Made by a program: the position numbers and the translations under genes. The notes under the pieces were generated by a model that ran no database searches, was not told the origin of the DNA, and worked only from the letters and a program-made list of their open reading frames with translations. Of a stretch of 64,000 nucleotides of DNA, positions 21,560 through 32,526 are shown piece after piece. Positions within the stretch are counted from its first letter, which is position 1. Every line of letters begins with the position of its first letter. Location: the NCBI GenBank assembly GCA_039621445.1, contig CP154955.1:57899698-57963697 (forward strand), read 5' to 3'. The stretch comes from Euglena gracilis (taxonomy: Eukaryota; Euglenida; Euglenophyceae; Euglenales).

Positions 21560-22725
21560 GCCCAAAACACTGTTCTTGGTTTAGAGAGTTCGCCCAAACA
21601 CGGAAATCTTCGCCCAAACACGGTTTCAAGGGATCTATGTGACAAAAGGTGGCAGAAAGTAATTATTTCATTGGCGTCCCTGAAGGTCAACGAAAATTCC
21701 TACATTGAAAGCCAAAATTTGCACGTTGCACAAAATCTAGATAATCGAGGGAACATGGAACATGCAGTTACTGTTTTTTTTGTGGGTGAGAGGGAGCGCT
21801 CTTGGATCGTCCCAATGTTTGTTTCTGAAGAAAAAAAAACCAAAGCCACCTTTGGCGCCTGTTCGCCTGTTCTCTCGTACAGGACATGGACGGGACATGG
21901 CGATCACACCCCTGTTTCATTTTGACCAAGAATTGGTCAACTTTTGGGGTTGCTGTCGAAAAGGCAGACTGCAAGACGACGTGATTGCAGCAATACACAA
22001 ACACACATTTAGCCGAAAATTGGCGAATGGCCAAGTTGCAAGAGGACACTTTGGGGTGTATGTCTTCCTTGCTTGCTTGGGCAAGCAAAGCAGAAATAGA
22101 GAAATCCACAATGTATTGGATATGTCTGATAATTTTCCCTGGTTCATACTTTCCCTGCTCCTAGTGTTGGCCGAATTTTTGGACATGGCTACTTGTCTGT
22201 CGACTTACCCCCCCCCAAAAAAAGTTTGGCCGGCCAAAGGCCGAAAAGCCGATCGATGGGTGAAGCTTTTCTTTGGACGAACCGGGGTTCTAAGGTGTTT
22301 CAAATATGTGGAATATGGCGGTGCCGTAGGAGGATGAATGGGAGAGGACCCCGGTTCGACACCGTGGAACATTGTTTGAACCCCAGTGTTCTCCACATGA
22401 AACTATGTCTGGGGGATATGGCTTCATGCCCGAACCGGCGTCTGGGATGCCGGTTTGGGCGGGAAATTTCTGACCGAACCCGAAACGCCAGTAAGGCTGC
22501 CCGATTAATCCCATCGACGGGTACCGAACGATTATTGCCGATTAATTGGGGGGGGGTCCGAACGATTCCGAACGATTAATGGCCGTAAAGGATTTTCAAA
22601 GGGCTTTTGTTCAAATGGGAGTCATTACTGGGGCTTTTTGTCAGCAAATTGTGTCACAAATGACGCTTTTTTTTTGCCGGTAAATTGTGCCACAAAATGC
22701 CTCCTTACCACCCCACAGGATTTCT
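21560..22725. other. No gene supported; partial duplicate of the 32.6-kb flank
   Basis: 21652-21760 aligns with 32583-32690 (TTATTTCATT.GCGTCCC, TTTGCACGTTGCAC, ATCGAGGGAACAT). A weak plus-strand frame (DDVIAAIHKHTFSRKLANGQ) at 21.95-22.15 kb could be an exon but has no bounded ends. A CGAACCGGCG fragment lies at 22426-22480. Confidence 0.4.
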
Positions 22726-22733
22726 TGTTTTTA

Positions 22734-22904
22734 ATGACAACAACATCTTGGGCTTGGGAATATTTCAAGCGAGTGAAGGATGATCCCCATCATGTGATTT
22801 GTCAAGCGTGTCCGGAAACTCGACGTGAAATTTCTGGGAAGTTGAAATACCATGGGAACACAACAAATATGATAAGCCATCTGAGACCACAACATCAGCT
22901 TGTG
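22734..22904 (+). pseudogene. BED-type zinc finger fragment, hAT-transposase-like
   Basis: The frame from ATG at 22734 reads TTSWAWEYFKRVKDD, then VICQAC, then KLKYHGNTTNMISHLRPQH. The aromatic W.YF start, C-x2-C pair and H-x4-H pair in this order are the BED zinc finger, a DNA-binding domain usual at the N-terminus of hAT transposases and ZBED proteins. A CACAG acceptor precedes it at 22718. No DDE core or hATC dimerisation segment follows: the frame runs into repeat DNA that ends at the GACTTGG/GATCAG repeat. It is a lone domain, possibly the remains of an autonomous element able to mobilise hAT-like MITEs with 8-bp duplications such as those at 20.1 and 23.8 kb. Confidence 0.6.
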
Positions 22905-23755
22905 TGCCAGGGGCCAAAAGGTGTTCCTTTGGGTGTTTTTTTAATTTGTTTCTTTCCCCAAAATAATAAAATACCTTGTGTTTCCAAGTCGTTCTAGGGA
23001 GCAAATCCTTCGGCCGGCTTCATGGTTGTATGGTTGTAGAGGACACCGAAGCTTTTGGCACTTTTATTTTTGGTCCCCCAGACGCTGGCTTCACGCCTGA
23101 ACTGGCGTTAAGGCTGCCTCGATCAGGGGGGTGATTAATTGTTCAATCGGCCGGGGGGGTCAATTAATCGAAATTAATCGGTCTCCAAAGCAAAAAACAA
23201 CAATTGGACATGGAAATTGGACCACAGGAGCACAATTTCTCCTCAAAGACACCGGAATGGAACAATGGAGTACATGCACAAAGGCAAAACTCTGGATGAG
23301 AAATCATTTGCAAAACACTGTTTCTAACAAATGTGGACAACAAAAGGGATTTGCCCTCAAAACGACTTGGAGACACAAGGTATTTTGTTTGTTTTGGCCC
23401 TCGATCAGTTGAACAACACAAGGGATTTGCTCCCATGGGCCCAACCTCTGCACCAAAGATGAATTTGACGCTGTCCAATCAAAAGAAATAAAACAATAAA
23501 AACAATAAAACACCAGCCTTGCATCAAAATTCACCCATCCCTTCAAAGTTATAAGTGAAAAATATTTAGGCAAAATAGTGGTTGACCAATGTTTATTGGT
23601 GCCCTGATTCATGTAAGTGTCACAGGTGCGGCAATCGGTGTCCGGTGTCAACCGGACCCCCCCCCTCGACAGGTTCCAAAAATAGCAGAAAATTTTCTTC
23701 CGGCGCTGCGCACTAGAAAAATGAGCAAAAACACCCCTTTTTGCTGACTTTTGGA

Positions 23756-24074
23756 CATAGCTGGCACTTCGTTTAAAACGAAGTCAAAAAAAAATTTTTT
23801 TTTTGAGAGAGACGTTTTTTTTAAAAAAAAACAAAAAAAAACGCCATTGAGGGTCCAGGGCAAAAAAAATTTTGCCTTTAATTTTCGCTTTTTTTTGCCC
23901 ATCCTCAAGCAGAGAAAGACACCAAATTTGGGATGTTTCAAGTTGAAACATCCCAAAATGGCAGAAAAATGCCCTATTTTGACCATTCTTGTTGAAGACC
24001 TCCAAAAGTATTGGTTTTCAAGTCATTTGAGCTAAGATTGGTTCACCCTTGCAATCAAAGGCAAATTTGGACCA
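23756..24074 (+). mobile_element. Left part of a split MITE (CATAGCTGGC family)
   Basis: Begins CATAGCTGGCACTTCG after flank CTTTTGGA (23748-23755) and matches the family through AAATTTGGACCA at 24074, where it breaks off. Its continuation is at 26241. Confidence 0.9.
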
Positions 24075-26240
24075 CATATACATGTATGGCAGTCACAAAT
24101 TATAGGCCAACTGCCCTGCAGGGGAACCGCACCGGAATCGGACAACTGTTGTCAGATTCGGGGAGAATGTGTCGTTGTTTTAAGGAATAGGGTTGGGTTT
24201 AGGATCGGCGCGCCAAAAATTGGCCATAATTAGGGAGAACGATTGGCTGGAAGTTAGGTCCCCCTTTGGGAAGGGTTTTAGGTTGCGCTTTGGCCCAAAG
24301 TTCGCTTGAATGCAGCCTAAATTCGGCCTAATTTGGCCCAGACTGCAGCCTACCTTCTGCCTGTAATCCTAAAAACAGGAGCCCTCCAGGGGGGGTCTGA
24401 CCATACCCCAAACCCCCCCAAATAACCTGGCGGGGTCCTTGCTCCTGGCAGTGGCCGAATAACTTGGCGGGGGGGAGGGGCAAAAAAGGTGGTTCCAGTA
24501 ACTTGGCTCCCCCCTTTTAGGCAAAATTCCTGAAAACAGGGCCCAAATAACCTGGCGGGGGGGGCAGGGCCAAAAGTTGGTTTCAATAACCTGGCACCAC
24601 ACCACGCCAGCTTATTTGGCGGGGGTTTAACCCTATCCCGAAAATCACCCCACCCCAACTTTCCCAAAAGGTGGTACCCGCGTTATTCTAGCGGAACCCC
24701 CCAGACAACCCATAGCCCCCCCCCCCAGGCCCCTGTGACACACATATACATATGTGTATACAGACACACACAGATATGTTCACATAACACATGCGTTGTT
24801 ATTATTCTTATTATTGTGTATTTTGGATCGTTGAAGGGCACACACAATTTTCGAGCATAAATGCACTAGTGGTTTTTTTAGCGAGCGCCAGAGCATACAG
24901 AATGGGGGTTGCATTGGTTTATTGGGTTGCATTGGTTTATTCTTCTCAATTCTTTTTGTGCTTGCTATGGGCATTACCATGATGCACACAGATTGCCCCG
25001 AGTTCCCCAACCCTTCAATAAATACCCCCCATATGATTTTGCACTGCCCTAAAGCTTTGCATGCCAAATAACATTTTAGCGGGAAGACCAAAACAGACCT
25101 GTCCAAGTAATCCCCCCATTCACAAGAAAGAACGTGAAAGCTGTTCACTTTTTGGAACCCTGGAGGCGGTAAGTGCAAGAAATACTCCAAATTGCCACTC
25201 TGTTTTGCTGTTAGATGAATAGAAGCGTTAAACCTCAGTAAAAGCTGCATTTTTGACACCATATTGGTGAGAGGAAACATGATAAAACCAATCCATCCAT
25301 GGTTTCGGGCATACCCAAGTGTTTTTACGGGGGTCGGAGTGTCAGCGAATTTCCTTTTGTATAACCAGGAAACCGGCTGGCACCTGCAGACTGGCAGCTG
25401 GCTGAAGAAGGCTTATAGCATCCGGATCTACCCGGAACGCGGGTCTAGGGTGTGAAATACATGCAGCCGGAAGATTTGGAGCCGGCCATCCGGATAAATC
25501 GGGTGGATGTCACTGGGGTCAGCGGGGTCCCGGGTATGGCCAAAAGGTCCATCCACTAGCTTTGCAGGGGCAAAGTATATTGGGTGGTCTATTCATTTTG
25601 ACCAGGTCTGGCCCCTATCCCCCCCATCCCTGGGGGGTCCTCCCTCTCTCGGCCACACTCAGCCGCTCCCTGCTGCTGGCTATTCCACATCATCTGTTGG
25701 GGCTACCCGACCACCTCGCTGGTTGCTGGTGACAAACTCACCCTCATAGATGCATGCTGTCGATGACGTATGTGTGACGTATGCCTGTGTGTGGATGGGT
25801 GGGTGGGCGCTGGTGTCCGTGCATGTGTCTGTGGGCGTGTGCGAAAGTCGTCTGTTGAATCGGTCAGCCTGGTCACTTTTTGTTGCCAAGTCGCACCTTC
25901 CGGGATGCCCTTGCTCAAACATGATACGGGCCCACACAATCAGCTCACTGTCCCCCAGTGCTTGAAGTCAGTTCAGAAAACTGTTCAACACAGCTGCCCC
26001 AAGGTTTGGATTTGGGTAAATGAGTAAATTTCCAAATTTGATCTGATTCTTTGTGGAACTTTCTAGATGACAGGTTTGTAAAAAATTTTGATTGGAATTT
26101 TTCTGGACCGTTCTCAGTGGCATTTTCAGTCTGGTACTCTGATGTTGGATGGAGGAGAACAGCATCCCCCGGCTCCCGTCTTTGTCCTGGTGGTACTGAT
26201 TGTGATACAGGGCTGCAGCCGTGCAACCATCTACACTGCA
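24075..26240. other. About 2.17 kb inserted into the split MITE
   Basis: Lies between MITE halves. Contains the AATAACCTGGC repeats (24.4-24.7 kb), a CA/TG-rich part near 24.74 kb and mostly unique sequence to 26.2 kb. No clear terminal repeats or coding gene. A minus-strand frame at 24780-25280 is open for 166 codons but unassigned. Confidence 0.6.
24416..24700. repeat. AATAACCTGGCGGGG tag array
   Basis: Copies of AATAACYTGGC at about 24420, 24458, 24497, 24546, 24585 and an inverted-type GTTATTCTAGC near 24682, each next to a C/G tract. Resembles the tag organisation of the C/G-tract elements, but element ends were not found. Confidence 0.6.
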
Positions 26241-26350
26241 TCATTTTCCCCTTTGTTTTTTTTGCCGTTTTTTTTTGCCTGTTTTTTTTTTTAATAAAAA
26301 ACAAAAAAAACGGTTTTTTTTTAAAAGAACAAAAAAAAACGCCAGCTATG
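26241..26350 (+). mobile_element. Right part of the split MITE
   Basis: Starts TCATTTTCCCCTTTG exactly where the left part stops and ends GCCAGCTATG. The right flank CTTTTGGA (26351-26358) matches the left flank at 23748, proving both parts are one insertion. Confidence 0.9.
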
Positions 26351-26989
26351 CTTTTGGACATATTGCTTTTTTGATGTGTTGGTGTTTCCCCCCAAAAAAT
26401 TGTTCAAAAAATTTCAAAAAACGAGCATTTTTGGATCGATTTCCAAAGAAAAATCAGGGATTTTTGACCAATTTTGACCCGATTTCCGGCCCTTTGCCCG
26501 TCTGTGAAATCGAAAAATTTTCGGCCCCCCCCCCCCAGTTTCGAGGCAGGAGGGGGGTTCCGACCCACCCCCCCCCTCAAGGCTTCCCATCCATCCCTGG
26601 GGGTAGTGGGCCGACCCCAGGGTCGGCCCAATGGAGGCTAGGGCACAAAGCAGGGGGGGGCTCAGGGGGGGCGAGCGGCCGCGGGGGGGGGGGGAGGTCC
26701 GAGGGCCGCCGCGCGGGCGGCGCGCATCCTGAAATCGGTGATTTTCGGGTCCAAAAAGTGGTCATTTTTTGCCATTTTTGGGCCATTTTTGACCAAAAAA
26801 AGTGCTTTTTTGGCCGCGCGTAGAGTGCGTGGCCCCCAAATTTGCCATTTTATGTCTGAAAATGGTCATTTTTCGTCATTTTTGGGCCTCAAAAAATCGC
26901 GATTTTTCAGGAAAAATTTTTTTTCTTGGCTATGCTAGGCATAGTGGGGGGAGGGGGGGTTATGTTATTTTTGGGCCCTCGATCAGTTA
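26351..26989. other. No gene; C/G tracts and diffuse AT-rich sequence
   Basis: C/G homopolymer tracts at 26525-26575 and 26655-26700 separate AT-rich sequence of TTTTTGGCC type. A 200-codon plus frame (26221-26823) is low-complexity and crosses the MITE end, so it is not a gene. Confidence 0.5.
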
Positions 26990-27161
26990 CCTCCCCCCCC
27001 CCTTTTTTCCCCCCCCCCCCTTGTCGCTGGGCCCCGGCCGACTGGGGTTTTTTTTTTGGCCTGGCCAATGAAATTCCTTTGGTACGGTCTTATTGTACCC
27101 CCCCCCTTATTGTCCGATAGGGCCTCCCGGGGGCAGGTTGGTGGGAGAATAGGGGGGGAGG
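26990..27161 (-). mobile_element. TTATTGTCC-tag C/G-tract element (degenerate)
   Basis: Inverted relative of the 20938-21119 element with GGCCCCGGCCGAC, CCAATGAAATTCCTTTGG and CTTATTGTCC. Left boundary follows GATCAGTTA; the right boundary rejoins GATGGACAACAAAAGG. Confidence 0.75.
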
Positions 27162-27360
27162 GTGATGGACAACAAAAGGGGTTTCCCCCCAGAACTTAGA
27201 AACACAAGGCCCCAGAACGACTTTTTTTATTTTGGGGCCCTCGATCAGTTGGACAACACAAGGGATGCCCCCCAAAATGATTTGGAAGCACAAGGGACTT
27301 GCCCCCAAAACGACTTGGAGACACAAGGTATTTTGTTATTTTTGGGCCCTCGATCAGTTA

Positions 27361-27856
27361 CCACCATGCAATTTTTTACCGACCCCCCGGGGGGGGAGTG
27401 GGGGTCACTCCACTTTTTGAAAAACCAGTCAGTCACTTTTTTGGGGAAGCCAGTCAGTCACCACCCCCCCCCCCCGGGGGGGGGGGTCGGCCACTCAGAA
27501 AACGGCCACTTTCCAGTCACTTTAGGCCATTTTAGGCCAAAAAATTTTTAGGCCAAAAAAATTTTCCGGCGCCTTTGGCGCCGGGGTCACTCAACCCACT
27601 TTTGCCCACCCCTGGCCGATGCCCCCCCCCCCGGGAGGGGGGATCCGAGCCCAAAACCAGTGAGTCACTCTAAAAAAAACCAGTCAGTCACCCCCCAGGG
27701 GGGGGGACAATGCTTAAAAAATTGTCCCCCCCCTTATTGTCGCTGGGCCCCGGCCGACGGGGGTTTTTTTTTAGGCCCAGCCAATGAAATTCCTTTGGTA
27801 CGGTCTTATTGTCCCCGCCTCCCGGGGGCAGGTTGGTGGGACAATAAGGGCGGCGG
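27361..27856. mobile_element. Composite C/G-tract insertion with CAGTCAGTCA units
   Basis: Sits between GATCAGTTA (27360) and TAGAAAACAAAAGG (27857). Contains AAACCAGTCAGTCAC units, CCGGCGCCTTTGGCGCC hairpin and a partial TTATTGTCC element. Confidence 0.65.
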
Positions 27857-28519
27857 TAGAAAACAAAAGGGATTTGCCCCCAAAACGACTTGGAAACACA
27901 AGGCCCCAAAACGACTTGGAAACACAATGGATTTTGCTGTTTTGGGGGAGGGGGGGTCACTCCACTTTTGAAAAACCAGTCACTTTTCTTTGTGAAGCCA
28001 GTCAGTCACCACCCCCCCCCCCGGGGGGGGGGGTCGGCCACTCAGAAAAACGGCCAGTTTCCAGTCACTTTAGGCCATTTTAAGCCAAAAAAATTTTAGG
28101 CCAAAAAATTTTCCGGCGACTTTGGCGCCGGGGTCACTCAACCCACTTTTGCCCACCCTGGCTGACGCCCCCCCCCCCCCCCCCCCCCCAGGAGGGGGTG
28201 ATCCGAGCCCAAAACCAGTGAGTCACTGTAAAAAAAACCAGTCAGTCACCCCCAGGGGGGGGGGACAATGCTTAAAAAATTGTCCCCCCCCCTATTGTCG
28301 CTGGGCCTCGGCCGACGGGGGGTTTTTTTTTTAGGCCCAGCCAATGAAATTCCTTTGGTATGGTCTTATTGTCCCCACCCCTTATTGTCCGATCGGGCCT
28401 CCTTGGGGCAGGTTGGTGGGACAATAAGGGCGGCGGTAGAAAACAAAAGGGATTTGCCCCCAAAACGACTTGGAAACACAAGGCCCCAAAACGACTTGGA
28501 AACACAATGGATTTTGCTA
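27401..28519 (+). repeat. About 552-bp tandem duplication
   Basis: GGGGTCACTCCACTTTT at 27401 recurs at 27953 and the following sequence is closely matched for about 550 bp, including the CAGTCAGTCA block, the GGCGCC hairpin, the TTATTGTC block and the ACGACTTGG repeat. Confidence 0.85.
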
Positions 28520-28926
28520 TTTTGGGGCCCTCGATCGATTGGACAACAAAAGGTATTTGCCCCAAAACGACTTGGAAACACAAGGGATTTGCCCCCAAAA
28601 CGAATTGGAGACACAAGGTACTTTGGTATTTTGGGGGCCCTCGATCAGTTGGACAACACAAGGGATTTGCCCCCCAAAACGACTTGGAAACACAAGGGAT
28701 TTTATTATTTTGGGACCCTGGATCAATTGGACAACAAAAGGAATTTGCCCCCAGAATATAGAAACACAAGGCCCCAAAACGACTTTGTTATTTTGGGGCT
28801 CTCGATCAGTTGGACAAAAAAAAAGGGATTTGCCCCCCAAAACGATTTGGAAACACAAGGGACTTGCCCCCTAAAACGACTTGGAGACACAAGGTATTTT
28901 GTTATTTTTGGGCCCTCGATCAGTTA

Positions 28927-29061
28927 CCCCCCCCTTATTGTCACCCCCCCCCCCTTATTGTCGCTGGGCCCCGGCCGACTGGGGTTTTTTAATGCTCGGC
29001 CAATGAATTTCCTTTGGTACGGTCTTATTGTCCCCGGGGCGGTTGGACAATAAGGGGGGGG
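28927..29061 (-). mobile_element. TTATTGTCC-tag C/G-tract element with TA duplication
   Basis: GATCAGTTA precedes CCCCCCCTTATTGTC; GGACAATAAGGGGGGG ends it and TAGACAACAAAAGGG follows. Removing it with one TA gives GATCAGTTAGACAACAAAAG, one base from the repeat consensus. Confidence 0.85.
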
Positions 29062-29204
29062 TAGACAACAAAAGGGATTTGCCCCCCAAAATGAATTGGA
29101 AACAGAAGGGACTTGCCCCCCAAAACGACTTGGAGACACAAGGTATTTTGTTATTTTTGGCCCTCGATCAGTTGGACAACACAATCCCCCCCTGCCACCT
29201 TACC

Positions 29205-29910
29205 CCCTAGGGGGGGGGGGGTGGTCGGGACCCCACCCCTACCACCTACCTCAATACTGAAGGGCTTCCCTTCCATCCCTGACCACCTCCCCCAAGGCCA
29301 GATCTACCCCCCCCCCACAGACCCCCACCGACCAAAGATTTCCATCTGGGGGTGTTTATGTCGGTGTAAGGCACTTTGGACCCATCCGGACCATTTCCAG
29401 GTGATTTGGGCCCACCACAGACCATTTTTATGACCACCGACTAGCCACCGACTACCATGACCCCCCCAAATTAGCACCCCTCTTAACCCCCCCAGCATTT
29501 TTGGTGGGAATTTTTGTGTAAATTCATGATCTACACCATTTTATCCATCAGGTCAAAACTTTTTTCGGAAAATTTTTAAACAAAATGAGTCTTTTATGAC
29601 GATTCAATTTTCGAAAAAAGTTGTTCATGTTCCGGCCGGACCCCGGCCGCACCCCGAGGACCACTTAGGGGGGGGGGTCATTTGAGGGGGGGTCTTGGTA
29701 GTTTGCATAGGGTTTTCTTCATGGGGGGGGGGCTTAAAAGTCGGCGGTTTTGACCCGTTAGTACATTAGAGTGGGTATTTCGCCAACTAGTCAGCCGACT
29801 ACCCACTTCCCCCCCCCCCCACCCCGTCTCGCCGACTAGCTACCGACCAGGCCTAGTCGGCCGACCAATTGGGTAGTCAGCCGACTACCCACTACCACCC
29901 CCCCCCCCAA
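29205..29910. mobile_element. Partial copy of the 11.7-kb GTCGGC element
   Basis: Shares GACCCATCCGGACCATTTCC, GACCACCGACTAGCCACCGA and GGGGCTTAAAAGTCGGCGG with 12.4-12.6 kb, and ends with GCCGACTACCCACTACCACC, then a C-tract and GTCTACCGCCATGCGCC, matching the right flank at 12.86 kb. Confidence 0.75.
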
Positions 29911-30019
29911 GTCTACCGCCATGCGCCCACCCCCCCCCCCACCGGCCGGAGGGTTTTTGTTCAAGGGTGGAGGCAATTTGGAAGAAAATGTCACAAAGAA
30001 TGGAAAAGGGGGGGTTGGG

Positions 30020-30309
30020 CATTTTCTGGGGCCATTGGTTCTCCACACTGAGCTCTGCATTTGTGCAAGGTCTCCAATTGCGAGCCACAACATGTGAAAA
30101 GTTCCTCCCCTTCGTCTCAGTGTTTCGGGCGTTTGGGGGCACCACCGAACCCATCTCCACATTCGGCCATCCATATCATACTTGTACCTCTCAGAAATGC
30201 GTCCTCCCACAAACCAAAAAAAACTGGCCCTTTCCCACTCCACGTTTCCCTTCATCCATGGTTCCCCATATTGTGTCGGCACATCAAATGGGTTGGAATA
30301 TCTCATCAT
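30020..30309 (-). CDS. Unassigned coding-like exon
   Basis: On the minus strand a frame reads MMRYSNPFDVPTQYGEPWM, WERASFFWFVGGRISERYKY and DMDGRMWRWVR before entering C-rich repeat DNA near 30.0 kb. Aromatic and charged residues are distributed as in a folded protein and the frame lacks repeat content. I noticed a faint likeness to exostosin-type glycosyltransferases (a WFVGGR-like strand followed by a basic segment) but cannot support it. The flanking element ends at 29.9 kb suggest it may be a captured or truncated exon. Confidence 0.35.
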
Positions 30310-30680
30310 AGCTACCCTTATTCAGTTCATCCCCCAGGCCAGGAACCTTTGCCCCCCGGCCTCGCTACTTTTGCCTTCCGAAAATTTTTTGCCCCAATTC
30401 ATACATTTTAGGACCTTGACCTGGTTCACTTTCCTCTTTTTTTTTCGCCACATTTGGCACAAGAGGGCGAAGAGAAGTTTTCACGGCCCTTCAAGTGCTA
30501 GCGACCGTTCGTGGTCGGGCCCACTGGTCAGCCCAAACACCAAAAATAAGTACACCCCCCTCCGAAAAAGTCCCAACCCCCCAAATTCGTTCAAAATACG
30601 AAGGGAAATTACTCAAAAACTGCCTAAATGCCTTCAAACCCCCCCCATTCGGGGGTCGATTTGCAAAAAAAATTTGCGTT

Positions 30681-30898
30681 CCACCTCCCCCCCCTGATTG
30701 ACCCCCCCCCTAATTGACCAAACGCCACGGGGACCCCCCCCCCTAATTGACTGCCCGGGGGGATTCTGTGCTGAAGCACCCCCTAATTGACGGTACCCCC
30801 CCCCTAATTGACGCCCCCCCCCCAAATTGAACCCCCCCAATTGACCAAAAGGGGGGTCCCGTGGAGAGGCCCACGGTCAATTAGGGGGGGGGAGGTGG
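30681..30898 (+). mobile_element. TAATTGACC-tag C/G-tract element
   Basis: CCACCTCCCCCCC at left, GGGGGAGGTGG then TA at right. The tag TAATTGAC or GTCAATTA appears eight times, each against a C or G tract. Left dinucleotide is TT instead of TA, probably a later mutation. Copies at 45333-45558 and 54329-54564. Confidence 0.8.
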
Positions 30899-32335
30899 TA
30901 ATAACCATAATAACTATAATAAATATAATATCTTCTGTTTGAGGCTATTTTGTCAAAGGCGCGAGCGCAAGGCAAGGACGGCCATGGGCAGGATGGGTAG
31001 GGTCGACCCCCCCCAATGGTCGGCAAGCCACCACCAACACTTGGCAGCGAGTAGTGGCTACACCAAAAAAAGTCCATCACCAAATTCCTGCAATGAGCCA
31101 CCAATGCATGGTGAACGTTGTTCAACTTGTCAGCATTTAGCAAACAACCTACCTCTGGCTCTGGAACCAGAAACATTTTGACGGACATTATTTTCAGAGT
31201 GGCGACCTGGCAGGGGCAAAAGTGACAGAGAAAACAGCAACCAGCAATCACTCATTGTCCACAGCAGGAGGGAGCCGAATGACTGCAGATGATGCTAAAA
31301 GAACGCATGACCGTTTTCGGAAAACAAAATGTTTCATGCTTTGTTCTGGCCGATGCACAAACTGAACAACGGGAAGGGGATGCAGGATGGCAGCCCATGA
31401 AGCCACGATCTAGGCCCCCAGCTTCTTGTTTGTCAACGATTCTGGGTTCTTAATTTTTTGTTCTCCACAGATGAAGTGGTCACCCCTGAGACATACGTGG
31501 AGATGTTCTCCAAAATAAAATAAAAAAGGACCTGGGGATGATGCCCATGATGATGTCCATTGTATGCTTGATGAGAATCTGCTTTGCTTGGGCCTTGATG
31601 ACCTGTCTCAAAGACATGTGAAGAGAGAAATGAGCAACCCAAAAAATTAAAAAAAAAAACAAGACATTTTGTAGTCTTCCAACTTCATCGTTCCCAAAAA
31701 ACCACTAGCCACAGAAGTCATCCCAACACACTTGTGGGACGTGTGTTGTCAACAATGAGTGCCACTGGTGTAGATTTTCAAAGTGCGTGTCCGATCAAGC
31801 AGAGTTCTGGCTCTGTTCTATGATTTGATTGTAGTTCTGTAGTTTGTAGTTTTGTCATCATCCTTTGAAACAGTAGCCGAGTTCCGAGTTCCACGAGTTC
31901 CACCTAATCCATGTCAAGATCACCCTTGTTGACGCCGTTGTTGAAAGTTTGGATTGTGCTGGTAAATTTTGTCCCGTCTGCAGGAAGTTAAAGACCTCCG
32001 GAATTAGACCACCAAAGGCAGACAAATGAATCGGCCAATGAGTAAATCGACCGATGGATCAACAAAGTCAAGCAACCAATATCACTTTGCTTTCAGAACA
32101 AGAATCTTCCAAGGAGGCCACACACTCAGAAAGTACAAAGTACACTGTGGGATCAGAGTGGAACAGGTGCGCTCACTCCAATGTCATATATATAACCGGC
32201 GTGCACCGTTTGTGTGGGCTCGGAGTCACCAGCACGGTTAGGAATATGCACGATACACGCGCGAAGGATGCTTGCAAAGGGACGATAACCGGCAAACAAT
32301 GTTTTGAAATGCCTGCTGTCTCTCCTGTTACCAAC
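30899..32335. other. No gene recognised
   Basis: Mostly unique, mixed-composition sequence; an AATAATA-type simple tract at 30900-30930. Short open frames on both strands (80 and 124 codons) show no domain. Upstream flank of the tRNA pair. Confidence 0.4.
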
Positions 32336-32336
32336 A

Positions 32337-32409
32337 GCTCGGATGGATTAGTGGCTATATCGTCCGCCTCACACGCGGAAGGTCGCGGGTTCGACCCCCG
32401 CTCCGAGTA
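32337..32409 (+). tRNA. tRNA-Val (CAC), second copy
   Basis: Identical in sequence to the copy at 20520-20592, with anticodon CAC and the same acceptor, anticodon and T stems. The upstream sequence CCAACAGCTCGG is uninterrupted, so this copy shows the state without the MITE that precedes the other copy. TTTT follows within five bases of the gene and should end pol III transcription. Confidence 0.95.
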
Positions 32410-32454
32410 TTTTACTGGCACTTTGCCACCCTGACCTTCAAAAAGGCGAAAAAT

Positions 32455-32526
32455 CTCTCCGGCCGGGAATTGAACCCGGGTCTTCCGCGTGACAGGCGGA
32501 AATACTGACCACTATACTACCGAAGA
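32455..32526 (-). tRNA. tRNA-Asp (GTC), second copy
   Basis: Same 72-nt sequence as the copy at 20634-20705, convergent with tRNA-Val 45 bp away. The short spacer between the two tRNAs is alignable with that of the first pair (GCACTTTGC..CCCT.ACCTTC), so the whole pair has been duplicated rather than the single genes. Confidence 0.95.

Larger units (their letters stand above)
27162..29180 (+). repeat. About 80-bp tandem/dispersed repeat, GATCAGTTGGACAACA unit
   Basis: Units combining CCAAAACGACTTGGAAACAC, AAGG.ATTTTGTTATTTTGGG and GCCCTCGATCAGTTGGACAA repeat through 27162-27360, 27857-27950, 28433-28926 and 29062-29180. Outlying copies are near 22.97 and 23.34-23.43 kb. The open frames across it are repeat artefacts. 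Confidence 0.9.

Noticed and set aside
26221-26823. 200-codon plus-strand open frame
   Set aside because: It starts in the right half of a MITE and continues through C/G tracts; low complexity and no domain.
28268-29053. 261-codon plus-strand open frame
   Set aside because: It reads through tandem ACGACTTGG/GATCAGTT repeats and two C/G-tract elements. The translated repeat (NDLETQGI) recurs because the DNA repeat recurs.
30020-30309. Exostosin-type glycosyltransferase assignment
   Set aside because: Only a faint likeness over a few residues; kept as an unassigned coding-like exon.
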